Below are positions 32,228 through 41,140 of a stretch of 64,000 bases of DNA, piece by piece. Source of the stretch: Streptomyces sp. NBC_01217 (lineage in GTDB: Bacteria; Actinomycetota; Actinomycetes; Streptomycetales; Streptomycetaceae); the NCBI RefSeq assembly GCF_035994185.1, contig NZ_CP108538.1:5185501-5249500 (forward strand). Reading direction: 5' to 3'. The translations under genes and the position numbers were made by a program. Every line of letters starts with the position of its first letter. Position 1 is the stretch's first letter. Below the pieces are notes generated by a model. It did not search any database. It worked only from the letters and a program-made list of their open reading frames with translations, and was not told the DNA's origin.

Positions 32228-35104
32228 ATGGCCGCACATCGGAAACCGGCGGAACGCGCCGCACTCGCACAGGCACTGAGCACCGCGGTCCGCGGAGAGG
32301 TCGACTTCGGCACCACCGTACGGGCGTTGACGACGATGGACGCCTCCAACTACCGCCGCGTCCCGCTCGGCGTCGTCACTCCGCGCGACGCCGACGACGT
32401 GGCCGCCGCGCTCGCCGTCTGCCGCACACACGCCGTACCCGTCGTCCCCCGCGGCGGCGGAACCTCCATCGCCGGGCAGGCCACCGGCACCGGTGTCGTC
32501 CTCGACCTCACGCGCCATATGCGAAAGATCGTCGAGCTGGACGCCGAGTCCCGTACCGCGGTCGTCCAGCCGGGCGTGATCCTGGACGACCTGCGCACCG
32601 CCGCCGCCCCGCACGGTCTCACCTTCGGCCCCGACCCCTCCACACACAGCCGCTGCACGCTCGGCGGCATGATCGGCAACAACTCCTGCGGCGCGCACTC
32701 GGTCGCGTGGGGCACCACGGCCGACAACGTGCACACCCTGGCCGTGGCCCGCTACGGCGGCGACACACTGCACCTGGACCGGGGGTCCCGGCCCCCGGTC
32801 GGCCTCCTGGGCCTGCCCGAGCTCATCGGCGCGAACCTCGCCCTCCTGCGCACCGGATTCCCCGAACTCCCGCGCCGTATCTCCGGATACGCCCTGGACG
32901 CGCTCCTGCCCGAGCGCGGAACCGACCTGGCCCGCGCCTTCTGCGGCAGCGAGGGCACGCTCGGCGTGGTGACGGAGGCGACGCTGCGACTGGTCGAGGC
33001 ACCGGCGGCCCGCGCCCTCGCCGTACTCGCCTACGCCGACGAGTCCGCGGCCGCCGAAGCCGCCCCCGGTCTGCTCCCGTACCACCCCCTGACCGTGGAG
33101 GGCATGGCCGCCGATCTCGTACGGGAGCCGGCCGGGCTGCCGCGCGGGGGTGCCTGGCTCTTCGTCGAGACGGGCGGCGCGACCCCCGCAGAGGCGCGGG
33201 CGCACGCCGAGCGCATCCTGCGGGCGGCCGACGCTCTGTCCGGCGCGGTCGTCACCGACCCGGCCGGGCAGCGCGCCCTGTGGCGCATCCGCGAGGACGC
33301 CGCCGGGACCGCCACCCGGATGCCGGACGGCACGGAGGCCTGGCCCGGCTGGGAGGACTGCGCTGTACCACCCGCCCGCCTCGGCCCCTACCTCCGCGAC
33401 TTCCGCGCCCTGCTCGCCGCCCACGGGCTGCGCGGCACCCCGTACGGGCACTTCGGCGACGGCTGCATCCATGTACGGATCGACTTCGACCTGCTGACAC
33501 CCGAGGGCGTGGCCCGCTTCCGCCGCTTCTCCGAGGAGCTGGCAGACCTGGTCGTCGCGCACGGCGGTTCACTGAGCGGGGAACACGGCGACGGCCAGGC
33601 CCGCGCCGAACTGCTGCCGCGGATGTACGGGGACGAACTGGTCGCCCTCTTCTCCCGGTTCAAGGACATCTGGGACCCGTACGGCGGCATGAACCCCGGC
33701 ATTCTCACCCGGCCCGCACCGCTCGACGAGAACCTTCGCTTCGAGGTGCTTCCCGGGCGCCCGGTGGACGTCACGTTCGGCTACCCGCACGACGGCGGAG
33801 ACTTCTCCGCGGCGGTACGCAGATGTGTGGGCGTCGCCAAATGCCGTACGGCGGAGCCGCCCGGCGCGGGCGTGATGTGCCCGTCGTTCCGGGCGACCGG
33901 CGAGGAGGCCCACTCCACCCGCGGCCGGGCGAGGCTGCTGCACGAGATGCTCGCGGGCGAGGTGATCACGGACGGCTGGCGGTCGACGGAGGTGCGCGAC
34001 GCGCTCGATCTCTGCCTGTCCTGCAAGGGCTGCCGCAGCGACTGCCCGGTGGGCGTCGACATGGCCACGTACAAGGCGGAGTTCCTGCACCACCACTACC
34101 GGGGACGGCTGCGCCCGGCCGCCCACTACGCGATGGGGCGGCTGCCGCAGTGGCTGCGCCTCGCGTCCCCGTTCGCACCCGCCCTGAACGCCCTGGGCCG
34201 GGTGGCTCCGGCGGCGTCCCTGGCCAAACGGCTGGCAGGCATCGCTCCGCAGCGGACGCTCCCGCTCCTGGCGCGCGAGACGTTCACCCGGTGGCTGCGG
34301 CGGCGCCGGGGCAAGGGGACGGTGATCCTGTCGAACGACCAGGTGGTCGCCCTCTGGCCCGACACGTTCACCGACCACTTCTCGCCCGAGGTGGGGAGGG
34401 CGGCGGTCCGCGTCCTGGAGGCGGCGGGCCGAAGGCCGGTGCTGCCCGGCCGGGGCGTGTGCTGCGGCCTCACGTACGTGTCCACGGGCCAGCTCGACAA
34501 GGCCCGCAAGGTCATGCGCCGGACCCTGGACCGGATGGCCGTCCTCCCCGGCGACCCGCTGGTCGTCCTCGAACCGAGCTGCGCCGCCACCCTCCGCACG
34601 GACCTGCCCGAACTCCTCCCCGATGACCCCCGCGCCGCCGAACTCGCACGCTCGGTCAGGACGTTGGCGCAGTACCTGGAGGAGTACGCCCCCGACTGGC
34701 AGCCACCCCGCCTGGACCGGCTCGCCGCCGGCCAGACCCACTGCCACCAACACGCGGTCCTGGGCGACGAGGCCGACCGCCGCCTGCGCGAACGCGCCGG
34801 ACTCACGGGAGAGCTGAGCGGCGGCTGCTGCGGACTGGCCGGAAACTTCGGCTTCGAACGCGGCCACTGGTCGGTATCGGCGTCCTGCGCGGAGGAAACC
34901 CTCCTCCCCGCGGTACGGGCCGCACCCCCCGGCACGGAGTTCCTGGCGGACGGCTTCTCCTGCCGGACGCAGTTGGAGCAGCTGGGCGGAGTGAGGGCAC
35001 GGCATCTGGCGGAGCTGCTTGCGGAGGGCCTACGGCCCGAACCAGCGAGCCCGCCCACCGAACCAACCAGCCCGTCCGGCAATTCCAGCCCGTCCGGCGT
35101 TTGA
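32228..35104 (+). CDS. FAD/4Fe-4S oxidoreductase of the D-lactate / D-2-hydroxyglutarate dehydrogenase type
   Basis: A 958-residue fusion protein. The N-terminal half is a VAO-type FAD domain: PRGGGTSIAGQ (about residue 75), GGMIGNNSCGAHS (about 145) and GSEGTLGVVTEATLR. The metal-site region is YGHFGDGCIHVRID and SGEHGDGQ. Then come Cys clusters (CVGVAKCR ... CPSFRATGEE about 531 and CLSCKGCRSDCPVG about 596) and two CCG modules (GVCCGLTYVS about 744, GGCCGLAGNFGFE about 866). This is the YdiJ/DLD-like layout that passes electrons from a D-2-hydroxyacid to the respiratory chain. The last ~12 codons (PTSPSGNSSPSGV) are supplied by a dispersed genomic repeat. No strong ribosome site precedes ATG 32228. 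Confidence 0.9.
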   Translation: MAAHRKPAERAALAQALSTAVRGEVDFGTTVRALTTMDASNYRRVPLGVVTPRDADDVAAALAVCRTHAVPVVPRGGGTSIAGQATGTGVVLDLTRHMRKIVELDAESRTAVVQPGVILDDLRTAAAPHGLTFGPDPSTHSRCTLGGMIGNNSCGAHSVAWGTTADNVHTLAVARYGGDTLHLDRGSRPPVGLLGLPELIGANLALLRTGFPELPRRISGYALDALLPERGTDLARAFCGSEGTLGVVTEATLRLVEAPAARALAVLAYADESAAAEAAPGLLPYHPLTVEGMAADLVREPAGLPRGGAWLFVETGGATPAEARAHAERILRAADALSGAVVTDPAGQRALWRIREDAAGTATRMPDGTEAWPGWEDCAVPPARLGPYLRDFRALLAAHGLRGTPYGHFGDGCIHVRIDFDLLTPEGVARFRRFSEELADLVVAHGGSLSGEHGDGQARAELLPRMYGDELVALFSRFKDIWDPYGGMNPGILTRPAPLDENLRFEVLPGRPVDVTFGYPHDGGDFSAAVRRCVGVAKCRTAEPPGAGVMCPSFRATGEEAHSTRGRARLLHEMLAGEVITDGWRSTEVRDALDLCLSCKGCRSDCPVGVDMATYKAEFLHHHYRGRLRPAAHYAMGRLPQWLRLASPFAPALNALGRVAPAASLAKRLAGIAPQRTLPLLARETFTRWLRRRRGKGTVILSNDQVVALWPDTFTDHFSPEVGRAAVRVLEAAGRRPVLPGRGVCCGLTYVSTGQLDKARKVMRRTLDRMAVLPGDPLVVLEPSCAATLRTDLPELLPDDPRAAELARSVRTLAQYLEEYAPDWQPPRLDRLAAGQTHCHQHAVLGDEADRRLRERAGLTGELSGGCCGLAGNFGFERGHWSVSASCAEETLLPAVRAAPPGTEFLADGFSCRTQLEQLGGVRARHLAELLAEGLRPEPASPPTEPTSPSGNSSPSGV

Positions 35105-35139
35105 GGACATCTTTTCAGCCCCTCCGGCGCTTGAGGAGC
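35068..35139. repeat. Tandem copies of a dispersed CCAGCCCGTCCGGCGTTTGAGG repeat family
   Basis: Three units: a short one at 35068-35080, a full one at 35085-35108 and a variant at 35116-35139. The first two lie inside the 3' end of the oxidoreductase gene. A matching unit is at 53677-53700. This element is widespread near gene 3' ends in Streptomyces. Confidence 0.75.
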
Positions 35140-35144
35140 GGGGT

Positions 35145-35164
35145 CCGGGGCAGAGCCCCGGTTT
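35145..35164 (+). terminator. Terminator of the FAD/Fe-S oxidoreductase gene
   Basis: CCGGGGC (35145-35151), AGA, GCCCCGG (35155-35161), then TTT. It is 40 bp past the stop and part of the dispersed repeat block. Confidence 0.6.
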
Positions 35165-35173
35165 CGGGAAGAG

Positions 35174-35222
35174 TGGGGTCTCCCGTGCTCGAACGAAGTT
35201 GAGAGCTTGGGGATGGGTAGGG
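35174..35222. repeat. Copy of the TCCCG..CTCGA.CGAAG..GAGAG..GGGGA repeat family
   Basis: TCCCGTGCTCGAACGAAGTT followed by GAGAGCTTGGGGATGGG. A close relative lies in-frame inside the acyl-CoA dehydrogenase gene at about 45374-45419. The rest of 35105-35274 is C-rich and has no gene. Confidence 0.65.
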
Positions 35223-35274
35223 GACAAGCCCGCCGCAGGCGTCCCGCCCCCCCGCACCCGCACCCCGCCCCCCG

Positions 35275-36417
35275 TCACACCCCCCGCACCGCCCCCAACA
35301 CCGCCCCCACCAACCGCCCGTTCTCCGGCGCCGCCCCGCCAGGAAACGCATACCGACGCCGCGTATACCCATACGCAACCCCACTCACCGGATCCGCGAA
35401 CGCCTGCGCCCCCGCCGCACCGCAGTGCCCGAACGCCCCCTCGCCCACCCCCGGATACCGGATCCGCGGCCGCTCGAAGCCCAGCCCGAAGTGGTCCTCC
35501 TCGCCGGTCACCAGGTCGGTGCCCACCGCGTGCGGCCGGGCGAACTCGGCGAGCGTCTCCGCCTTGAGCAGCGGGGCCCGGCCGTCCATCTCCGAGATGG
35601 CGGCCGCGTACATCCCGGCCAGCCCGCGGGCCGAGCCCACACCGCCCACCGAGGCGGGGCCGAGCGCCCGCACGGACGGCTTGTTGATCCACGCGATCAG
35701 GTCGGTCGGGTAGTTGAAGGCGATGGCCCTGAGGCTCTTCGGATCGATCGGGTCGAGCGCGAGCGCGGCCGTCTGCTCCGGGGTGGGCACCATCGGCCGG
35801 ATGGGGACGTAGCGCGCTTCGAGCGCCTCGGGCTGTCCCAGAAAGAAGTCCAGCCCGTACGGAGCCCTGATCCGCTCCTCGAAGAGCTCCTGGATCGAAC
35901 GCCCGGTGACCCGACGCACCACTTCACCGGTGAGGGCCCCGATCACCAGGCCGTGGTACCCGTACGCCGTACCGGGCGTCCAGAACGGCTTCTGCTCCGC
36001 CAGCCGGGCGGCGAGCAGCCGGTCGTCCGCGAGCTCCTCGTCGCTGAACCCGCCCTCCACCCCGATCGCTCCGGAGGTGTGCGCGAGCAGCTGCCGCAGT
36101 GTCAGCGCCCCCTTGCCCTCGGCGGCGAAAGCGGGCCAGTAGGAGGCGACCGTACGGTCCAGGTCGAGAACCCCGTCCTGGACCAGCAGCGCGACGACCA
36201 GGTGCGCGGCGCCCTTGGTGGACGAGTACACGGCGGGCAGTGAATCGGCCTCGATCCCGTCCCCGGACCAGAGATCGACGACCGTCCGGCCGTGCAGCCG
36301 CACCGCGAGCTGGGACCCGGGCTCAGTGGTGTCCTCGGCGAGTACGGCGGCATAGGCGTCCCGTACGCCTTCGAAGCCCGGCGCGACCGTGCCGTGCACG
36401 GTGATGTCGTTCGTCAA
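35275..36417 (-). CDS. Serine hydrolase of the beta-lactamase / EstB esterase type
   Basis: A 380-residue class C beta-lactamase-fold protein. The nucleophile motif is VYSSTKGAAH (S-x-x-K, about residue 66), the Tyr motif is AYGYHGLV (about 155) and the third motif region is FGHCGAAGAQAFADP. LTLRQLLAHTSGA is typical of this family. It more probably hydrolyses esters than beta-lactams. There is no signal peptide. I chose TTG 36417 because GGGGGATCACC lies upstream and the product begins TNDITVHGTVAPGFEGV; an ATG at 36459 lacks a ribosome site. Confidence 0.88.
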   Translation of the reverse strand: MTNDITVHGTVAPGFEGVRDAYAAVLAEDTTEPGSQLAVRLHGRTVVDLWSGDGIEADSLPAVYSSTKGAAHLVVALLVQDGVLDLDRTVASYWPAFAAEGKGALTLRQLLAHTSGAIGVEGGFSDEELADDRLLAARLAEQKPFWTPGTAYGYHGLVIGALTGEVVRRVTGRSIQELFEERIRAPYGLDFFLGQPEALEARYVPIRPMVPTPEQTAALALDPIDPKSLRAIAFNYPTDLIAWINKPSVRALGPASVGGVGSARGLAGMYAAAISEMDGRAPLLKAETLAEFARPHAVGTDLVTGEEDHFGLGFERPRIRYPGVGEGAFGHCGAAGAQAFADPVSGVAYGYTRRRYAFPGGAAPENGRLVGAVLGAVRGV

Positions 36418-36495
36418 GGTGATCCCCCAGGTGTCGGCCGGTCCGTATCCGGCTTTCACGGCACCCCAACTCCCGCGCTTTGCACGGAAATTCCC

Positions 36496-37395
36496 TCACC
36501 CGGTGATGTCGTCCCCAATGATCTCGCGGGCCATCGCGGCGAGCTTCGGCAGCGCCGGATGGCCGGGGCCGTCGCGCCGGGCGAGCAGGACCTGGACGGT
36601 CGGGGCGTCGACGAGCGGGCGGTAGGCGACCCCGGAGTGCGGGTGCATATGGGCGGTGGACGCGGCGGAGACCCCGACGCCTCGCCCGGCCGCGATCGCG
36701 GTCAGCCAGTCGTCGGTGTTGGCGACGGTGAGGGTCGCGGCGGGCCTGCCGTACGGCGGCCACAGGTCGACAGTGGTGATGCCGGAGACGGTGTTGAGGA
36801 CGACGGTGCCGCCCGCCAGATCGGCGAGCCGGAGCGTGGCGCGGGCGGCGAGCGGCCCGTCCGCGGCCACCGCCGCCACCCGGTCCTCCTCGAACAGCAC
36901 CTCGGTGACGAGCCCGGGCGCCTCGACGGGCCCGCGCAGCAGCGCGGCATCGACCTCGCCGCGGGTGAGCCCGGCGGTGCGGTCGTCGATCCGCAGCAGT
37001 TCGAGCGGGGTCTGCGGGTACCGCTCGTGCCAGCGGCGGAGCAGGGGTGTGGTGTACGGGCCGAACGCGGACCAGGCGTGCCCGAGCCGCAGCGGCCGGT
37101 GGCGCAGCCCGCCCGGGTCGAGCGCCTCGTCGAACGCGTCGACCGCGGCGGCGGCCCTGTCCCGGAAGACGACGCCTTCCGGGGTGAGGACGAGATGGTG
37201 GGTGGACCGGTCGACGAGCCGGATGCCGAGGTGCTGCTCCAGGGCGGCGAGGGTGCGGGAGACCGCGGGCTGGGTGAGGCGGAGGCGGGCGGCGGCGCGG
37301 GTGACGTTGCCCTCGTCGGCGATCGCGAGGAAGGCACGCAGATGGCGGACCTCGATACCGCGGCCGGAACTCCGCCCCATGCCACCCATGCTCAT
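36496..37395 (-). CDS. LysR-family transcriptional regulator
   Basis: A 299-residue regulator. The winged helix (about residues 16-75) contains VRHLRAFLAIADEGNVTRAA, RLRLTQPAVSRTLAALEQHL and LGIRLVDRST. The rest is the periplasmic-binding-like effector domain (LRLGHAWSAFGPYTT, DDRTAGLTRGEVDAALLRG, VANTDDWLTAIAAGRGVGVS). Starts at 37395, 37389 or 37380 are close together; the choice is uncertain. It is divergent from an EamA exporter, its probable target, across a 150-bp region with two sets of direct repeats. Confidence 0.9.
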   Translation of the reverse strand: MSMGGMGRSSGRGIEVRHLRAFLAIADEGNVTRAAARLRLTQPAVSRTLAALEQHLGIRLVDRSTHHLVLTPEGVVFRDRAAAAVDAFDEALDPGGLRHRPLRLGHAWSAFGPYTTPLLRRWHERYPQTPLELLRIDDRTAGLTRGEVDAALLRGPVEAPGLVTEVLFEEDRVAAVAADGPLAARATLRLADLAGGTVVLNTVSGITTVDLWPPYGRPAATLTVANTDDWLTAIAAGRGVGVSAASTAHMHPHSGVAYRPLVDAPTVQVLLARRDGPGHPALPKLAAMAREIIGDDITG

Positions 37396-37440
37396 GCGCC
37401 ACAAGCATAACGGGAGCCCAACAGGCATTTCACGCGCCGC

Positions 37441-37510
37441 GCGGAGGTGCCTACGGTAAGCGGAGGTGCCAGGCGTTGAGAGTGCATTATATTCAATCGT
37501 GCAGTGCATT
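37441..37510. promoter_or_regulatory. Direct repeats in the LysR/EamA intergenic region
   Basis: GCGGAGGTGCC at 37441-37451 and 37460-37470 (19-bp period), then AGTGCATT at 37481-37488 and 37503-37510 (22-bp period). The AT-rich TTATATTCAAT between the latter pair could hold a -10. LysR regulators bind such phased sites, so this is the likely control region. Confidence 0.45.
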
Positions 37511-37546
37511 GAAATGAACTAAATGGATTCGGGAGGAACACCGCAG

Positions 37547-38524
37547 GTGAACGACCAGCGCAGTGCAGCAGGGGTGGCGGCCATGGAGCGGGCCGCAGCC
37601 GTCGCCGTACCGGAGACGGTGGCCGTCCCGGGCGCGGCCGGCGAGGCTGTCCGCCCCAAGGGCCGAGGGGCGGCGCTCGCCCCGGTCGCGCTGGTGGTCG
37701 CGGGCGGCCTCTCCGTCCAGTTCGGCTCCGCGATCGCGGTCCTGCTGATGCCCCGGGCCGGCGCGCTCGGTGTCGTCACCCTGCGCCTGGCCGCCGCCGC
37801 GCTCGTCCTGCTGGTCGTCTGCCGCCCGAAGCTGCGCGGCTATGCACGCGCCGACTGGGGCACGGTCCTCGCGTTCGGGGTGGTCATGGGCGCCATGAAC
37901 ACGCTGTTCTACCAGGCCGCCGACCGCATCCCGCTGGGCGCGGCCGTCACCCTTGAGGTGCTGGGCCCGCTCGTCCTCTCGGTGGTCGCGTCCCGCCGCC
38001 TGGTCAACGTGGTGTGGGCGGGCCTCGCGCTGGGCGGCGTCGTGCTGCTGAGCGGGGGAGGCTTCGACCGCCTCGATCCGGTGGGCGCCGCGTACGCACT
38101 GGGCGCGGGCGCCATGTGGGCCGCGTACATCGTCTTCAGTGCCCGCACCGGCCGCCGCTTCCCCCAGGCGGACGGCCTCGCCCTGGCCATGGTGGTCGCC
38201 GCGCTCCTCTCGCTGCCCCTCGGCATCCTGGAGTCCGGCTCGAAACTGCTGGTCCCGTCCACTCTGGGGCTGGGCGCGGCGGTGGCGATGCTGAGTTCGG
38301 TCCTCCCGTACACCCTCGAACTCATGGCGCTGCGCCGCCTGCCCGCGCCGACTTTCGCGATCCTGATGAGCCTGGAACCGGCCATCGCGGCCACGGCCGG
38401 CTTCCTCATCCTCGATCAGGCCCTCTCCACGACGGACGCCCTGGCCATCGCTCTGGTCATCGGGGCGAGCATGGGTGCGGTACGCAGTCAGGTGCGGGGC
38501 GGGAAGGGCCGCAAGCGCGCCTGA
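37547..38524 (+). CDS. EamA/DMT-superfamily transporter (RhtA-like exporter)
   Basis: A 325-residue membrane protein with about ten hydrophobic segments, forming two EamA repeats. The signature regions are FGVVMGAMNTLFYQAADRIP with LEVLGPLVLSVV in the first repeat, and VLPYTLELMALRRLPAPTFA with LMSLEPAIAATAGFL in the second, which are RhtA-like (threonine/homoserine efflux). I chose GTG 37547 because GGGAGGAAC lies upstream; ATG 37523 has none. A short variable N-terminal tail precedes the first membrane segment. Confidence 0.9.
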   Translation: MNDQRSAAGVAAMERAAAVAVPETVAVPGAAGEAVRPKGRGAALAPVALVVAGGLSVQFGSAIAVLLMPRAGALGVVTLRLAAAALVLLVVCRPKLRGYARADWGTVLAFGVVMGAMNTLFYQAADRIPLGAAVTLEVLGPLVLSVVASRRLVNVVWAGLALGGVVLLSGGGFDRLDPVGAAYALGAGAMWAAYIVFSARTGRRFPQADGLALAMVVAALLSLPLGILESGSKLLVPSTLGLGAAVAMLSSVLPYTLELMALRRLPAPTFAILMSLEPAIAATAGFLILDQALSTTDALAIALVIGASMGAVRSQVRGGKGRKRA

Positions 38525-38551
38525 CGGTCCGCCATCGCCCCGCCGGGCAGA

Positions 38552-38578
38552 AAACAATGCAAGCACGCTTGCTTGTTT
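38552..38578. promoter_or_regulatory. TetR-type operator ahead of the catabolic operon
   Basis: GCAAGC-AC-GCTTGC (38559-38572) is a perfect dyad. It is extended by AAACAA on the left and TTGTTT on the right, with one extra T. It lies 56-82 bp before the first gene of the operon whose last gene encodes a TetR regulator. The match of site type and regulator type suggests autogenous control of the whole operon. Confidence 0.6.
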
Positions 38579-38633
38579 ATGGAGCCGCTGCCATGCTCCT
38601 GGGCACACCGCCTTGCCCCGAGGGGAGCGCACC

Positions 38634-39428
38634 GTGCCCGATGTCGCCGCCGTGATCGACGACATGCGCGACGAGAGCCAGGAACTCGACCTGCTCGTAC
38701 GGGAGTTGAGCGCCATGCAATGGTCCGCTCCGACCCCCGCCCCCGGCTGGGGCATCGCGCACCAGATCGCCCATCTCACCTGGACCGACGAGGCCGCGCT
38801 GCTCGCCGCCACCGATGCCGAGGCCTTCGCCGGAGAGGTGACCAAGGCTCTGGAGGCGCCCGAATCCTTTGTCGACCGGGGCGCCGAGGAGCTGGCCGCG
38901 CTCACCCCGGACGCGCTGCTCACGCGGTGGCGGGACGGGCGGCAGCGGCTGGAGGCGGCCCTGCGCAATGCCCCGGCCGGTACGCGCATCCCCTGGTACG
39001 GGCCGCCGATGGGCGTCGCCACCATGGCGAGCGCCCGGATCATGGAGACCTGGGCGCACGGCCAGGACATCGCCGACGCCCTCGGGGTCACCCGGCCCCC
39101 CACCGCCCGGCTGCGGCACATCGCCCGGATCGGGGTGCGGGCCAGGGACTACGCCTATCTGGTACGGGGCATCAAGGCGCCAGGGGAGGAGTTCCGGGTG
39201 GAACTCACCACCCCGCAGGGCGAGTCGATCGCCTTCGGGCCCGAGGACGCGCCGCAGCGCGTCACCGGACCGCTGGTCGACTTCTGCCTCCTCGTCACCC
39301 AGCGCGCCCACCGCGACGACCTCGCCGTCCGGGCCACCGGGCCCGACGCCGACCAGTGGCTGGACATCGCCCAGGCCTTCGCCGGGCCCGCCGGACCCGG
39401 CCGCGCACCCCGCGGAGGCGGCAAGTGA
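38634..39428 (+). CDS. TIGR03084-type DinB-like metal-binding protein
   Basis: A 264-residue four-helix DinB/maleylpyruvate-isomerase-like protein. Putative metal His residues are in IAHQIAHLTWTDE (about residue 43) and METWAHGQDIADALG (about 143). The C-terminal domain (about 190-255) is SCP2-like (VELTTPQGESIAFG). The GTG start follows GGGGAG. The function is unknown, but this family commonly heads AtuA/acyl-CoA carboxylase operons in actinobacteria. Its stop overlaps the atuA-like start by 4 nt (GTGA). Confidence 0.88.
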   Translation: MPDVAAVIDDMRDESQELDLLVRELSAMQWSAPTPAPGWGIAHQIAHLTWTDEAALLAATDAEAFAGEVTKALEAPESFVDRGAEELAALTPDALLTRWRDGRQRLEAALRNAPAGTRIPWYGPPMGVATMASARIMETWAHGQDIADALGVTRPPTARLRHIARIGVRARDYAYLVRGIKAPGEEFRVELTTPQGESIAFGPEDAPQRVTGPLVDFCLLVTQRAHRDDLAVRATGPDADQWLDIAQAFAGPAGPGRAPRGGGK

Positions 39429-41140
39429 CCGCAGTGCTGCGGATCGGCAACGCCTCCGGGTTCTACGGCGACCGCTTCGACGCCGTGCGCGAGATGCTCA
39501 CCGGCGGACCGCTCGACGTCCTCACCGGGGACTATCTCGCCGAGCTGACCATGCTCATCCTCGGCCGGAGCCGCCTGAAGGACCCCGCGCGCGGCTACGC
39601 CACCACCTTTCTGCGCCAGCTCGAAGAGGGCCTCGGGCTCGCCCACGAACGCGGGGTGAAGATCGTCGCCAATGCCGGAGGGCTCAACCCGGCCGGACTC
39701 GCCGACGCCGTACGGGAGCTGGCGGCGAAGGTGGGGGTGCCCGTGCGGGTCGCCCATGTGGAGGGCGACAGCCTCCCCGTACCCGAAGGGTTCCTCACCG
39801 CGAACGCCTACCTCGGCGGTGCCGGGATCGCCGCCTGTCTCACCGCGGGTGCCGATGTCGTCGTCACCGGGCGGGTCACCGACGCCGCCCTCGTCACCGG
39901 CCCCGCCGCCGCCCACTTCGGCTGGGGGCCGGACGACCACGACGCCCTCGCCGGGGCCGTCGTCGCCGGACACGTACTGGAGTGCGGCACCCAGGCCACC
40001 GGCGGGAACTACTCCTTCTTCCGCGGCCACGACCTGCGCCGGCCCGGCTTCCCCGTCGCCGAGATCCACGCCGACGGCTCGTCCGTCATCACCAAGCACG
40101 ACGGCACGGGCGGCATCGTCGACATCGGCACCGTCACCGCCCAGCTGCTGTACGAGACCGGCGGGGCCCGGTACGCCGGACCGGACGTCACCGCCCGGCT
40201 CGACACCGTACGGCTGACCCAGGACGGCCCCGACCGGGTCAGGATCTCCGGTGTGCGCGGCGAGGCGCCGCCGCCCACCCTCAAGGCCGGGCTCACCCGG
40301 CTCGGCGGCTGGCGCAACGAGGTCGTCCTCGTCCTCACCGGGCTCGACATCGAGGCCAAGGCGCAGCTCGTCCAGGACCAGTTCGCGGACGCGCTGAGCC
40401 GGACCCGTACCCGACCGGACGAAGTGCGCTGGGAGCTGGCCCGGACCGACCGGGACGACGCCGGCACCGAGGAGACCGCGAGCGCGCTGCTCCGGCTCGT
40501 CGTCCGCGACCAGGACCCGGACACCGTCGGCCGCGCGGTCTCCGGCGCCGCGATCGAACTCGCCCTCGGCAGCTACCCCGGCTTCCACGTCACCGCCCCG
40601 CCCGGCAAGGGCGAGCCCTACGGGGTCTTCGAGGCGCGGTACGTACCGGCGGCGGAGGTTGCGCACATCGCCGTGCTCCCCGACGGGCGGCGCGAGCGCC
40701 AGAAGCCTCCCGTGCGGACGCAGCCCCTGCGGGAGGCCGGGGAGCCGCCGCTGCCCGACCCCCTGCCGTCCACCGCACCCACCAGGTCCGCCCCGCTCGG
40801 CCGGATCGCGGGCGCCCGCAGCGGTGACAAGGGCGGGGACGCCAACGTGGGGGTGTGGGCCCTCGGCGAGGACGCCTGGCGGTGGCTGGCCCATGAGCTG
40901 ACCGCTGCGCGGCTGAAGGAACTGCTGCCGGAGACCGCGGGCCTCACCGTCGTACGCCATGTCCTGCCCAACCTGCGCGCCCTGAACTTCGTCGTGCACG
41001 GGCTGCTCGGCGAGGGCGTCGCCGCCCGGCACCGGTTCGATCCGCAGGCCAAGGCGGTGGGGGAGTGGCTGCGCTCCCGGCATCTCCCCCTTCCCGTATC
41101 GCTGCTGGAAGCCGTCCACGCACCGGAGGTGACCGCATGA
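39425..41140 (+). CDS. AtuA-family protein (DUF1446), acyclic terpene utilisation type
   Basis: A 571-residue protein. The DUF1446 core (about residues 1-440) is clear: LRIGNASGFYGDRFDAVREM, GDYLAELTMLILGR, VANAGGLNPAGLADAV and TGRVTDAALVTGPAAAHFGW. The C-terminal ~110 residues form the associated small domain (IAGARSGDKGGDANVGVWAL). AtuA is essential for citronellol/geraniol catabolism in Pseudomonas but its reaction is not established. It starts at GTG 39425 and ends in an ATGA overlap with the carboxylase gene, so the two are produced together. Confidence 0.9.
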   Translation: MTAVLRIGNASGFYGDRFDAVREMLTGGPLDVLTGDYLAELTMLILGRSRLKDPARGYATTFLRQLEEGLGLAHERGVKIVANAGGLNPAGLADAVRELAAKVGVPVRVAHVEGDSLPVPEGFLTANAYLGGAGIAACLTAGADVVVTGRVTDAALVTGPAAAHFGWGPDDHDALAGAVVAGHVLECGTQATGGNYSFFRGHDLRRPGFPVAEIHADGSSVITKHDGTGGIVDIGTVTAQLLYETGGARYAGPDVTARLDTVRLTQDGPDRVRISGVRGEAPPPTLKAGLTRLGGWRNEVVLVLTGLDIEAKAQLVQDQFADALSRTRTRPDEVRWELARTDRDDAGTEETASALLRLVVRDQDPDTVGRAVSGAAIELALGSYPGFHVTAPPGKGEPYGVFEARYVPAAEVAHIAVLPDGRRERQKPPVRTQPLREAGEPPLPDPLPSTAPTRSAPLGRIAGARSGDKGGDANVGVWALGEDAWRWLAHELTAARLKELLPETAGLTVVRHVLPNLRALNFVVHGLLGEGVAARHRFDPQAKAVGEWLRSRHLPLPVSLLEAVHAPEVTA

